Below, piece by piece: positions 24,077 to 37,267 of a DNA stretch of 64,000 nucleotides. Where the stretch lies: assembly GCA_034509425.1 (NCBI GenBank), contig JAVTVJ010000574.1:620001-684000 (forward strand), read 5' to 3'. Position 1 is the first letter of the stretch, and the number at the start of each line of letters is the position of its first letter. Both the position numbers and the translations under genes were made by a program. This DNA comes from Eopsaltria australis (lineage: Eukaryota; Chordata; Aves; Passeriformes; Petroicidae). Below the pieces are notes generated by a model. The model searched no databases and was not told the origin of the DNA. It saw only the letters and a program-made list of their open reading frames with translations.

Positions 24077-25640
24077 AGCCCAGTGGTCAAGGCCACCCAA
24101 ATTCCATTTTTGTAGAGGCACTTGCCCCGTATTACACAGAGACAAATTCTCCAAGGGGTGAGAAGCCTCTAGGGGAAGGAGAAAAATAAAATTCTGTTTT
24201 CTCTGAAAGCCTGCACTTTGACAGTTCCTAGAAACGAGAGATATCAGAATTCATGTTCCCTGTAGATGCTTTGGTTTGTGTAGGTAGCCAGCCCAGGCAC
24301 ACTGGGCTGTTCAGAGAAAAAGAGACACCAGGTGAGAGGGGGAACCATCTCCTCGAGCCTCATCCTAACAAATGGAACTGCTCAAAGAAAGACTTGCTTT
24401 TTTTCCCCCCCTTTTTTTAGAAAAAGAAACAATTTCTGTGGTTGAACCAAAATCTCATGGTATAGAAACCACAGGTCTCAGAGCGCAGCAAGGGCACCAG
24501 TGTGCCACAGGAACCACGGGCACTGATTCCTGAGTCACACACCAGAAATTCACCACTAATTCTCATTTAATACAGAACCAGGAACAACTTTTGGTTGGCA
24601 CGGTTCCACAAAGGAATTAAATATTTTCACTGGGAGAAAAAATATATTACAAAAATAAATTGAACAAAGGCTGCAGGGGAAGCACGAGGCACTAACCCCT
24701 ACAGTAATCCTATGGCTTCTGTCCTGTTCCCACTGATAAATTTATTACAAATGTGTAGGCATGAACTGCAGCAGAAAATTTCATGCTTATATTGATGAGA
24801 TTAATGGACTATTATCTCATTTCCAAGATTACTTAGAATTGATTTTATGGCTCCTTTCCTCTCACGGGTTTCAAGCTCTGATTAAAGAAAGGCCTTGGCC
24901 ATAAAACCAGTGCCTGAACTTTGCCAGATCTGAACTGTGTTTCCATACAGGCTTTTTTGTTGGAAGCAGAGCCACATTAGAAGAAAACATTTGGAAGAGC
25001 AAAAAGCACATTTCTGTAGTATTCTCCTTTTTTTCCTTTTTCTTAGGCACTAAAATGCTCAGAGGAGAGCAGCAGGGAGGAGCCTGGTGCTGATGCTGGA
25101 TCCCATCATGGCAATGGTGCTTTCACAGGGGGTTTAAGGGTAAGGGGCTTTAATGGGGTTTTCATCAAAGTCAGCATCAGCACCAACCCCACAAGAGAGA
25201 AGAGAAAACAGCCCTGCACACTCTGTACTGACCAGAAACAACACTCTCCTGTGTCAGCAGCAAAGCTGAGAGCCTGCACTGGGGATCTATAGGTGTAATT
25301 ATGCTGCATGATAAATAAATAAATAGAAATAATGGCATCAGTGTTACTCTGATGGGCCTCCACAGCAGTGAACCACAGAGTCTTCTCATTGTCCACACAC
25401 AGCTTGAAGGTTACTGCTGGCTTTGGGAGTTTGCCTTGTCTCTGGCTGTAGTTTTAAGATCAACTCCACTGATTAAAACTGGAAAAAATGTTTTGCCAAC
25501 TATTTTCATCCAGAAATACTAGTATATCATTGCTAGCTGATAGAGAAGCAGAGTGAAATGTAAATATACAACAGAACTACATTCCCAATGTGACAATAAG
25601 GAAATCACTGTAATATCCATCTGGTCCTATCACATACTTG

Positions 25641-25674
<34 letters not shown>

Positions 25675-28600
25675 TCTTTCCATAATACATTATTTTTCTT
25701 TACTTTCTGCTACACAAACATACTAGAAATGCTTATAAACTTGTTCCCTTTTCTATTTCTCAGCCGATAATCACAATTATTTTTTAAAGTAATTCTGAAA
25801 AGAAGCCTAAAACAACTGTTAGATCAATCTCTTTTAGTTATCCCCTAAAACACTGATATACTAATACAGCCCTATGTTTGTATAGCTGCATATTAATGTG
25901 GTCCTATTTCTAGAAATAACATTTTTACAAACAGTTTGAAGAAAGTTGGTTCTAGACAAATATCAAATTTAAGAATAAAACTTGAAAGGTGGGGCAAACA
26001 CTTTGCATTTTGTGCATTTTCTCAAGCCTCAGGGGTTTGAACCCCCCCTGCCTGTTGAATAAAAGAAGGTTGGCACCCCCACCCTGCCCCCTGTGCCCCA
26101 TTCTGAGCTGGGGCTGGCTCTGTCTCTCCAGAGGAAGGTGTTGCATGGCTCAGGGTGCCTCAACTATCATTGCAGCTTGGGAGGTACAAATTCCCCTCTC
26201 TCAGCTGAGCTGCAGGCCTGGGGATAAATCACTCCATAAACACATCTAATCGAATTCTGCTCAATGTCTCAGGCAAATTGGAGGCAGACAAGTCTATTCA
26301 GAACAGGCATCTGAAATGAATTTCACATAGAAAATCAGTCTAACAACCTGAAAAAATAATGCATTTGGTGACTCATCTAGATGTCAGAACATCAAGAACT
26401 CAGGGAAGGGAGAGACTGGAATAACAAAGTCCTGAGAAGTGCAGGACACGTGAATGCAAAGAGCTCAGGGAATGTCCCCAAACCCCTGCTCACAGGGGAA
26501 GGAGCAAACAAATAAAGATTCCAGAGTGCAGAAGAACACCAGGGAAGATGGAAGAAATAAAAATTACGCATCAAAGACTTATGGAAAAAATTTCTCATCC
26601 TTTCCTGTACAATCAAGGATAAAAAGACTCAGAGACAAGTGAAAGCAAAAGAACGTGAGAAAAGTAGTCAGTGTATTTCTGAGAGAGATCCTCACTTTAA
26701 TATAGTGCAGAGCCTGATAATAGATGGCATTATAGTCTAGATTCTCCTCAGAGAGCTGTTCCTTGCTCTATCACACTTGCCATCCTTTCCACATAGCAAT
26801 CACACACACCATCCTGTCATTAAATGACAAAAATTAACTTTAAATTGAGCCTACCTGACAGGAAAAGAAAAAAAAAATCTTTCTAGAGTAAAAACCTTCA
26901 TTTGGTCAGACCAATCTGATAATGGAAAAAATGCCTCCTTCCTAAAGGCAAAAGATGATCAATGAGAGAGACACAGCTTCTCAAAGATTCAGCCTTATTC
27001 TAATTCCAGGGATGTAGAACAGTGCTTGGGGTTGAAAAATACAGTAGGACTTGCTAAATTTCTGAGTTTTAACATTCAGCCCTGAACTCTTCTGTACTCA
27101 GAAATGCTCTGTCCTTTAAAAAGGTGAATATTAAATCAGACATCATTTCTTCAGTCTTTGTTTTGACAGAATTACGAGCCCATTACTAACAAAGAAAATA
27201 ACTGAATGTAAAAAAACCTGCAAAGTTTTAGCAGGAAATTGTTTAAAGAAACAAAGCCATGCTCTGATTGTACCTTTGGATTGCATTATTTTTGTCCAAT
27301 TTAAGAGAAGCAAAAGTAAAAATTACAGTGCAAGGTCAGAAGTGAATGAACAATGAAACCACACCTCCAGATCCACGCCGAGGCACAGGAGAAGACACCT
27401 TCAGCTGCCAGGTGTGATGGGCTGACCTTGCCTGGCTGCCTGAGGCCCACCCAGCCACTCTCTTCCTCCCCCTCCTCATCAGGCCAGGGGACAATACAAG
27501 ATGGAAAAGCTCAGAGGTCAAGATTAAGACACTTCAGTTCCTGTCACAGGCCAAACAGACTCGACTTGGTGGAAGTTGATTTCATTGATTGCCAATTTGA
27601 ATGGTGGGAAACAACGACCAAAGTTAAACCACCTCCCCCTCACCCCACCCTTAAGTTTTTCCCCAGGTTCCAGTTCAATCCTTCATTCCCAGCTCCTCTC
27701 CTTCCTCTTTCCTGGAGCTGCACCGAGGGATGGGCAGAGCACAGATGCTCCTTTTTGGTCCAGCTCAGTGTCCCCAGGGGCTGCCAGGGAGCCCCTGCCC
27801 GGTGCCTGCAGCCCCTCCTGCCCCTCCCGCTCTCCCCAGGGGCTCCAGGGCTGCATTCCTCCCTCTTCAGGCACCTCCTGCACCTACAACATTTATTTTT
27901 TATATCCTCACTATCAATTCTCTCAATCCTTTTTCTTTCTTAGTAGCATGAACACAGATTTTCTGTGAAACCATCTATTTTGGCAATTCTTTCTGTCCCT
28001 TCTGTCTTCAGCCACATTGCAGCACAGCTTTCTCACGTTTAGGGAATTCAGGTGGGCCTGGCAAAGCCAGAGCATTATCTGACCCTGTACAATAACAGCT
28101 TTCTCCAGAGGGTCCTTACATTTATTTTATTAGTCCTTTGTACTTATTCAAGTAAACACAAAGGAACCACAGGGCAGTGGTGAATTAGGATCTAAATTTT
28201 CATTCCTGTTCTAGATCCTTGATTGGTTTTATTCCACTAGAGGCAAGCTCTCAAGACATAAACAGAATTAAAAATGCATGGACTGAACTTAAAATATAAT
28301 ATAATAAATGAATTGCAATACTGTTACTTAATAGCCTTAGCTATTGAAAGTTCAAAGACATACTGTATTTCAATTATAAAATGAAACGTCATTGTGTTCA
28401 AAGGAAAAACATCCACCGAGACACAAAATCCCTTCTGGAGATTTTCTTGTACTATTTCCCTATTTTTAACCATGAACTCCAGGGGAGGAGCTGTCAGACA
28501 TCAAACCCACTCGGTTCACCAAACCAGGTTATCAAGGTGACCTAATTTAATCTGTAGCTGATGAGGACATTTCCATGAAAGACTCCACAGTCTCCAATGG

Positions 28601-31600
28601 CTTACTGGGGGTTACTCTATTAAGGAAAGGAAATTAGCAGAGCGTACTTCTTTATATTCTTAAAATACCTTAATTACAAAGAAATTAAGAAACACTCTTT
28701 AGCTGCCACACCATGAGTATTTAGGAAATACTGTACAACTTCAATGATTGTTTGATCCAAGACTCTACACATGGTGCAAAAAAAAGTCCACCTAACCAAA
28801 CCACTTCATTGCTCTGTCACTTTCTAGGTGAAGAGAGAGAATGGAAACAGAGGAAAGGGAAACTGTTAGCTTCTTGGATGGTTCTCATAATGTATAATAC
28901 AAATACACTTTCTGGGACTGTTCTTTAAACTCTGATACCTGGTGTCACACGCACAGGTCATGGGGTTTGGGATGATAAATCCATGTTTTGCTCTGTATCT
29001 ATGCTACATCTCTGTATTGTCAACATAAAGCAGTTACCCACAACAATCAGAGGTTGAATGGCTGCCAATGAACAATTAAAAGCATTTTAGTTGACCAAGC
29101 TTGCAATTTAAACAGATTTGAAGCCATTCCTACTGCATGCTCTGAAGGAAGTAAAGCCTGCTGCAGATGCTCTCTTGGACAGAAGCAGGACAAGCATTTG
29201 TGTTCTTGTCTGAGCCATAAGAAGTTGCTTTACTCTGCTTATGCTGTCAAAATCCATCTAAGCAGGATCATTAGAGGTTGGTGGAATGTCACACTCCGGA
29301 AAGTCACTCTAGAGACTGAAAACTGCATCAACACTCATGGATTCAACATTGAGTCATAGCAGTGGGGGAAAATCTTATTTCCAGCTACAGCATGGACAGG
29401 ATTGGAAAAAACCCTTTGCCAGGAAAGCAGAGGCTGGTTCCAAGAGATGCTTTTTATAGCTATGCTTAGAAAAAAGAAGTGAAAGCTGAAATCCAATTGG
29501 TGGTGGTGTCTTGGGCTACCAAGAGTGATCAAAACAGAGCAACCTGTGCTGGTGCTGAACTGACAGAACCTGACTCAGGTGCTCTCTGGTAGGCTGGTGG
29601 CTCATAGTGGCCTTAAAGAAGATGAGCTGATTCATGGGGAGAATTCCTTCAGGGAAACATGCCTGATACCACTATTTTTAAGCTCCCAAGCCAGTGGGGA
29701 AAGTTCCTAAACTTCAATTGCATGGTGGGGAAATCTTGGGCTACAGAGCAAGTCTAACTCCACACTTTCCCCTTCAGCTGACTACCAACTTCCTAAATCC
29801 TGATTTTCTATTTTCCTTTTTTTCTTTCAATAAATAATTCTTAGCTTTTAGGAGAAAAACAACCTTTGGTAATTAAATTTTGCTACTTCACTTTTTTTTC
29901 CCCTTGTACATAAAATCCTATCCTTCCTTCTCCATTTTAGTTTGGCAGGTCCTGCCATTCCTATCTATGTACAATTTTCTTGTTTGTTTCTCTGGTATTA
30001 AACAGGATCCTACCAAGTGTGTTAGAGTCCAAACTCCACCATCCACGACACAGCTCCAGCCCCCCTGAGCTGCCTGTTGCAGACCAAGCCCTTAGAACAC
30101 TGACAGTGTCCAGGTTATTGCCAGCCTGCTGCAAAATCACTTGAGAAACACAATCTTCTGCAACTTTGAAATAAGAAAATCAGACCTGTGTGCTAAATAA
30201 AAGACCTTTTAACTATGCTTAGATCATATTTAGAAGTTTTTAAATAATTGTTAAATAAATTAAGCAAAAATACAGTGGCACATAAGAGAATTCTTTAGAA
30301 AGGCAGTGCTCAAAAATGTATTGTTTTGATAGGGTGGTAACCCTTGATGGCTGGATGCACCAGGGTCAGCTTTTATAGACAAATTACCTTTCTTACTGTC
30401 TGCTTAGTCTCTAAATAGTCTGTTTTGAACCACACATTTCTCTAAACTAGCAAACATGTTGCAATGTAAGCAAATGACACCTCAGTACTTTACAGCTGCC
30501 CTTTACAGCCTGGAGAAATACACCGAGCAAACAACAGTTTCACAAACACAATCTGTTCTCCTGCACCTTTAAGAAATATAATTAAACCTGGATGAAGGCA
30601 GTGCAAAGCAGGTAAGGCTTTAGCATTTTTTTGCTCCAAATGTGGTGATTTTTTGATAAGAGTGATTGATTGTGTCTGGGTAAGTTTGCTTAATATTTGC
30701 TGTGGACACTGTTTTGACTGGGGCTCAATCAATCACTTGGAGCAGGAAATCAGGGCTAATGCACTAAAACAATATCAGTTATGCACTCAGTTAATCCATC
30801 ACAATCCTCCTGTGCAGTGGCAGGAGCAGCCCTGCGAGTGGGTGTGGACCCAGGAAGGACCCTCGAGCTTGTTTTTATTCTGAAAGAGATCTCTTGTTCA
30901 ATTTTCAATGTGCAGCAGCCACGTTCTCCACACCGAGTTGGGCTGTGTCAAGAATTTGAAATAAATCAAACACAGGGTACCTTTTAAAAATTTCCAAAGG
31001 AAAACCATGTGTTATAATCTATGAAGTGCAAAATTTAACAGCAGAACTCCAATGGACTTCAAACAAGGCCACATTGCCTCTTAGCTTGGGTGGATTTCAA
31101 TTCCCATCACTCACCTCAGTACTTTTTCTAATAACTTCCTAGACATTTTTTTTACTATTTTTTTTAAAGTTACTGTTAAACTTTAATATGTTTTACATGT
31201 GAAATAGTCTCATTACTTTTAATTCCTTGCAGGTCACAGATAAGCTCATACTTACAGGAAAGTGCATAAATATTCTTAAACAAGTAGAAAAATAGAAATG
31301 ATTTGGACATATCTGAGTCCTCATACCTGACTCAGAAGTATAAAACTCTTGGTGGTTGCAAATTAAGCCTTAGAATTGAAAAAAATAGGAAATTTCTCAA
31401 GATGAAAAATAGCAAAAATATCTAATGGAGATTCTTTTCCTAAATTTATTATCTCATTCCTCATATATAAGCATTTAAACTTTTAAAAAATCAGCAGAAA
31501 CTTGTAACCCTGAGGGAAAAGCATTCTGTGGAAGCACAGCTGTAGGACAGGGCCCTGATGTTCTCTCTAAAATTCCTGTGAGTAGCTTTAATTACCTGAC

Positions 31601-33134
31601 ATGACTTAATTATCATTTGGTTTCCAACAGAAACCAACAGGTGACTACAACTAATGACATCATTTGGGTTTTTGTTACAAACTATCTTTTAAATTAACAG
31701 TTCCATCTCTAATGATGCCATGAGCTTCTCTTCTGCAGAACTGCTGCTGTAGAAAGGGAGCCCTTAAAATCTGGAAAACTTTCAAGTCCCAGGTGCCCAC
31801 GCCAGAGCCCTGCAGCAGGACCAGCCTGAGCAGAGGCAGAAAACAACTTCATATTCTAGGAAATGAAGATTTACAGCCTCCTTTGACATCACAAGCACTC
31901 TGACTGGCTCCAGAATTCTCCTCCTCCAGGACAGGCAGAGCCACCAGTGAGCTCAGCTGTTTAAAAGGTTGGGGGAGCCTTCGTTAATTCACCATCACAA
32001 AAATGGTGCAGAACCATGGAGTAAACATAACACCTTTTGCTTTTATAAATTGGGTTTTGTTCTACTACCTATTTCTTGACAGTGTGACTTAGGTTGTGTA
32101 TTTAGAACTGAGTATTTGGAGCAGATCAGTCACTACAGAAAACAGAAATGTAGATCTGCCAGTGGAAATAATCCCCAGAGGAAGGGGCAAAACCCTATGG
32201 AAATCACTGGATTTCGTCACACAGAGAAGACTGAACCTAGTGACTTCATTTACCACTTCTGCATGCCCTTAGAATTCCTTGTATGTGTTCTGCTTCTTGG
32301 GAAACTTCAGGATGTGTATGATCCTTAAAGGTCCTGTAATACCCTCTCCTTTAAATGCACATGCTCCCTAATCATGCCCACAAAGTAATTAATACCTGTA
32401 CTTCTCATTCACCCATGTAAATTCCCCTAATATATGATGACCTTTGGCAAGCTATCAGTGGGAAACTCATCATTTCCTTATTCTTTATTAATTTTTTTTT
32501 TAAGTACATGGACTTCCAGAGTTCCCACACCCAATTTTCCTCCGCCACCCCAAAGTGTGTCTCAGAACAGAGGCAAGCCTGAGCACCACCATGTGCTGCA
32601 GTGACAGCAACTGCTTGATAACCACTTTGATTTTGGTTTTCTATTGTCTTCTGAGTGACATTTTGACAATAGCCAATCCACTTTAGTGATCCAATCTTTC
32701 CAGGGAGCAATTTGCTGCTGTGAATGGGTTTGTGTATTCTCTTGCAGAGGCTGAAGAACCATATCAATGCACTTTGGAGCTCACGAGCAGACCTGGAGAA
32801 GAGAACTCACATGGAGAGTCTGGAAATATTAAGAACCTTGAGTTAATAGCCATGGTGTGAAATTGGGAACATATTCCTAGCTATGTAAAAAATATAAAAG
32901 TTCAATTATTGAATATTGACTGCATAGGAAATCTAAATTTTGTGTTATTCCTCTGAACCGCACACGATGAGGATTAGAAATTAAGTTTTTCTCTTCCTGC
33001 ATCACTGATATTGTCTATTTTTTACCATTGCTGTATTATTCAAACTTGAGGTGCCATAGGCCATGTCTTCAATCTTGTTTTAGAGGAGATTTCTTTATGC
33101 CAGTAATTGAATGGTAGGCTTTATGTCAACTTAC
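24077..33134. other. Long non-coding stretch
   Basis: No gene recognised. It holds the (AT)14 palindrome at 25641, (AAAT)4 near 25311 and a G+C-richer, CpG-poor patch at 27360-27890 whose open frames of up to 196 codons are proline/serine-rich and look like chance. Confidence 0.55.
25641..25674. repeat. (AT)14 inside a perfect 34-bp palindrome
   Basis: Fourteen AT units (25644-25671) are flanked by GCC on the left and GGC on the right, making the whole 34 bp its own reverse complement. Such tracts extrude cruciforms easily and vary in length between individuals. Confidence 0.97.
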
Positions 33135-33299
33135 TTGTTTGTCGACACAGAGCACTGTCACCAGCTGTGCCTATAACAATGATTTCTTTTGTGACATGTA
33201 CGTCATTATCTCCTCCAGGAATTTGTCCAAGGCCAACAATTCGCTTCAAATAGTTATTCTGAATACCATCAGAGTGAAAGTACTTTGAAATATTATTAC
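33135..33299 (-). CDS. Candidate internal coding exon, unidentified protein
   Basis: A 165-bp minus-strand segment bounded by an acceptor (TTTTTGTCCTAAG|G) and a strong donor (ACAA|GTAAGT). One frame is open over the whole length, in phase 1 at both ends. It begins NNISKYFHSDGIQNNYLK, continues through IPGGDNDVHVTKEI and ends AGDSALCRQT. In-frame stops lie just outside both splice sites. By eye codons favour purine-any-pyrimidine, and the segment keeps four CpGs in CpG-poor DNA. I do not recognise the family. The alternative is a conserved non-coding element, since the same stretch has SOX-type AACAAT boxes. Open runs of this length are common by chance, so the exon call is tentative. Confidence 0.4.
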
Positions 33300-33923
33300 C
33301 TTAGGACAAAAACGATGCACTGATTTATCTGTGTGCAATTTCTTCCATATCCTTGGTCTCTCTACACGAGCAGAATTTCACCAAGAGCATGAATTTTGAG
33401 CTATGGCCAGGAGGGAACTTGAAAGATAGCAATGGGAAAAGGAGCTTTCCATCCTGTGACATAAATAGCATCATTAGTAAAATTTAGCATTACTGTAGAG
33501 TGTTTACTATTGTTTGGGTTTTTTTATTCCATGACTGATAGCAATAGAGTGCCATCTATATCTTCCTGCATGCAGAAGTGAAGGCACCAAAAGTCTCTTT
33601 ACTCCATATCCTTCATATTTCATTATAACATGGTCAGAATGCAATATCAGGGCTAAAGTCTGTAATGCTGAAGAGGCCCACTGCTTAATAAATGCCATTT
33701 TCACCTCTGACCTAACTCCCCAGTTGATGCAGGTGCTCTGATTTTGTTCTCAGCATGGTATCAGGTCAGTGTTTTTCCCTGTTACACACAGTGTGGGCAG
33801 ACAGGCACCTCAGAGCAAACTCATTCAAGGTGCTGATGCAGTTTGAGGCATCTGGATTGCTGGAGTTTGACACCCTGTGCTCAGAAAGCATTTACTGTCT
33901 TTCTGTCCTGTGCATATGAAACA

Positions 33924-34548
33924 ATCCATGGATTCATGGATTAGGATGGGTTGGAAGGGACCTTAAAGCTCATCATGTTCCACCCCTGCCATGGCAGGGA
34001 CACCTTCCACTGTCCCAGGCTGCTCCAAGCCCCATCCAGCCTGGCCTTGGGCACTGCCAGGGATCCAGAGGCAGCCACAGCTTCTCTGGGCACCCTGTGC
34101 CAGGGCCTCCCCACCCTCACAGGGAACAATTCCTTCCCAATATCCCATCCATCCTTGCCCTCTGGCAGTGGGAAACCATTCCCTGTGTCCTGTCCCTCCA
34201 TGCCTTGTCCCCAGTCCCTCTCCAGCTCTCCTGGAGCCCCTTTAGGCCCTGGAAGGGGCTCTGAGCTCTCCCTGGAGCCTTCTCCTCTCCAGGTGAGCAC
34301 CCCCAGCTCTCCCAGCCTGGCTCCAGAGAAGAGGGGCTCCAGCCCTGGGAGCAGCATCAGACTCACTACAGCAGCTCCAGGTCCTTCTGGGGACCACAGA
34401 GCTGCAGGTGGGGTCTCACCTGAGCAGGTAAGAGGAGCAGAATCCCCTCCCTTGCCCTGCTGCCCATGCTGTGGGGATAAGCCCAGCACACTGAGGGCTC
34501 CTGGGCTGCTGGGGCATGCTGAGCTCATCATCAAGCAACTGCCCCCTG
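33924..34548 (-). mobile_element. CR1 LINE, about 625 bp of the 3' region
   Basis: The longest transposon copy in the window. It starts on the plus strand with octamer-like CATGGATT units, then GGGTTGGAAGGGACCTTAAA. It runs through the 3' UTR and into the sequence that is the end of the second open frame in complete CR1 elements (blocks such as GGTGGGGTCTCACCTGAGCA near 34410). The right end is placed where the match fades near 34548. It is 5'-truncated, as most CR1 copies are. The open frames of 211 (minus) and 226 (plus) codons across it are by-products of its G+C content and are not intact protein. Confidence 0.93.
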
Positions 34549-36763
34549 CAAATTCATGCAAACAGCCCCATGACACTCATGCAAAGCAGTTTAAAGCATA
34601 TATGTTTGCATTATGCCAGATCATTATCTGATATATAACAATGCATATGGAGCTGTTAAGACTTCCCCTTTACATCGTGGCAAGAATTACAGGATAAAAG
34701 GTTACTGCCCATGGAATGTCACACTGCAAATAACAGAGCCCATTAAAACACCAGTGCTCTTGTAATCGAGACAATTGCAGCCCAAACAAGAGCTAAAGGT
34801 TTTGTAGAGTGCTGCTGAGTGAAATATGAAATTGATATTGTCACTAAAGATACTTGAAACAAGTTATTTTTGCCACTTGAACCAAAGGACACGAGAGGTT
34901 TTTAAACACCTAGCACGGTGTAGATGAATGCAAAATGCATGGGTTTAGTCCTGTCAGTGTAATAGTTCCTTGGAGCCCCTCTCCCCCACTCCCACACACA
35001 CATACATTATTCAGCGTGTTAGAGACCATCTGGAACCTGCTCCTGAAATAGCCCAGGACTTGATGACCTTCCAGATACGCCGCAAAAACCATTTGTTTGA
35101 CAAGGCTTTGGAAGAAGGTAGTGGGTGTGTTGCTTCTGAAGGGTTTAAGCAGGCTATTTTACAGTTTTGATTAATGCTTGATTTAATTTACTATTTGTAT
35201 GTGACTGTTTTGGAGAGCGAGAGGTCACCTACTCTTAATGTTCGGCTTAATGAATGCTCCCAGTGTTTACTGCTGAAATATAACTGTGCACATAAACAAC
35301 CCCTGGCACAGGGCCTGATTGGTGCCCATCACAGGCACTCACTGAGGAGCCTCTCACTGCTGGAGCTGCTGGGGCTGGTGTAACACAGGGCTTTCCCTCT
35401 CCTGAGACACCAGCTAGACTTGGAGGAGCAGTTGTGGCAGTGTGGCAGTGCTGAACAGCTCCTGAGCACTCCATCCCAGCCTGCTCAGTGCTGCTCTGTG
35501 CCCGTGTGATCAGTGATATACAGAAAAAATGTAAATCCTGAAGAGTCATGGCTTGTGTAAGCATATGAAGAATTAAATCATAAACAGTTGCATAAAATAA
35601 AGATAAAAACCTGTCAATTGTTGATTCTACTCATTTCCCATTTTCCTTCCCTAAAGCTCAGGATTTAGAGACTGTGAATATCCCTTGTGGCAAGGACAAA
35701 GTTTTTGAATATGGTATGAAAGATGAGGAATGATCGATGGTGTGATTAAAAGAGCAGAGTGTGGAGAAGAGGGCATGGTCACAGTGCTGCAATGAGGTTA
35801 ATGATCTTGCTTCGGTAATTTAGATGGAATAAATAATTCCAGCATCACACAGTTTTCTACTTTCTGACAGCAAAAGAGCCTGGTTCCTCACGCACCCATA
35901 AATTAGGCAATGGAATTGCTACCTGAGTAAATACCAAGCATGGTCCAAAGCAAGAAATAAACTTCTACAGGCAACTAGGGTAGAAGTTTCAACAGATATC
36001 ACATCATTAACTCCAGGACATCTATCAGGGCAACCTGTAAATAAATATCTGTTTCTTTGAATTCAAAGTCAGGGACTGGCATTTAAAGACACAGAAAAAT
36101 GTGCTGCACATCATCCCTTGCATCAAAAATAATTTCTGCAGAGTAGGAGGGGCAGGGGGAAGAATCTACTGAAATGATACATTTCCACATGAGAAAATGA
36201 ATGAATAAATGAAGATTCTATATTTTCTGAGATGGATGATGAACCCATTTGGCAGTGCACCTTGGGCACAGCTGACTTGTGCCCCTTTTCTGCAGGAAGG
36301 ATTTCCCTGCTCAGCACACGGCCTGTGTCCCACGTTTGTGATGAACTGCTGGGTGTTTGTGTAGAAGTCAAAAACACCTCATCCCTTCACTGCTGTATTT
36401 GTCCTCAACAACAACAGGATTTTAGTTTTCCTCTGCTGGAAACATTCATGACATATTTCCAAAACAAACTCATTTTCACTCAGCAGACTGACTGTACATG
36501 TGTGAATTCCATGGTGAAGCCCCACTCAGCACATCCCCTCTGAGCCTCATCATGGAGACAGCCAAAAGATTTCCAGGATTTGGAACACAACCCCCCTGCA
36601 TCCAGTCACTCCCAGCACAGCTCTGTGAGTCCCAGTTTAGGTCTCTCAATGACATTTTGGTTCCAGGACTGGTTTCAGTCGGAGTGCTGCAATGCCCCTG
36701 ATGCCGTGTAGCAGTGCGTGTCTCCAGCTGCTTAAGTTGCTTATTTTCCAAAAGGTTACTCAC

Positions 36764-36953
36764 AAAGTGCAGGTCATGGGGTTTAAGTCCTGTAGTTCCC
36801 ACAGAGTACAGCAGGAATTTCACAGTAGAATCCCTGCAAATTCTTTTGGGAAATGCATTAATTTTTAATGAGTCATTAATCACTTTGCTGACTTCACAGC
36901 CAGCACTGCTGAAGCAGCCTGACACCAGCAGCTCAGGGTGGTGTGTTTGATTT
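36764..36953 (-). CDS. Candidate internal coding exon, unidentified protein
   Basis: A 190-bp minus-strand segment between a pyrimidine-rich acceptor (GGTTCTCTCTAAG|A) and the donor CTTT|GTGAGTAA. Sixty-three codons are open, starting NQTHHPELLVSGCF, with ICRDSTVKFLLYSVG in the middle and ending LKPHDLHF. It starts in phase 2 and ends in phase 0. If real it lies upstream of the 33.1-kb candidate in the same leftward gene, although the phases do not join directly, so another exon would have to lie between them. No domain recognised. An open run of this size is expected many times by chance in 64 kb; the weight comes from the paired splice sites. Confidence 0.3.
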
Positions 36954-37267
36954 CTTAGAGAGAACCAGGAACTGCCTTATTTACTTGGCTGAGCCACCTG
37001 ACTCCAGGATTGTGAAGACTGGCTACTGATACAGGCTTTGCCTTTCACTGGCAGGACACTTCACCTGACAACAGAGCTGGGCATGCACTAAAAAAATTCA
37101 GCTCAAATGTGTCAAGTAAAGCATTAAAAGTCACTACAAAACAATGTCCCCATGACGTATTCACACAATTCATCCCAAAAATCTCCATGGCTGGTAAAGT
37201 GCATAATCTGAACAATGCAATTTGTGAACCATTTCTGAGCTACATCTCTGCAAACTGGACTTCAAAC

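Noticed and set aside
26032..26048. GGTTCAAACCC on the minus strand, like a tRNA B-box
   Set aside because: The surrounding minus-strand sequence has no matching A-box or cloverleaf arms; the match is a short palindrome next to a C-run.
27353..27968. Overlapping frames of 130-196 codons
   Set aside because: A C/T-rich patch gives Pro/Ser/Leu-rich translation without any family signature.
28232..28245. CCACTAGAGGC resembling a CTCF core
   Set aside because: One key G of the core is replaced and flanking positions do not fit.
32318..32345. TGATCCTTAAAGGTCCTGTAA resembling a CR1 3' end
   Set aside because: Only about 18 bp match and no octamer tail follows; too short to call.
33941..34631. 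211- and 226-codon frames near 34 kb
   Set aside because: They lie almost entirely in CR1 3' sequence; the translation is not a transposon protein and both strands are open.
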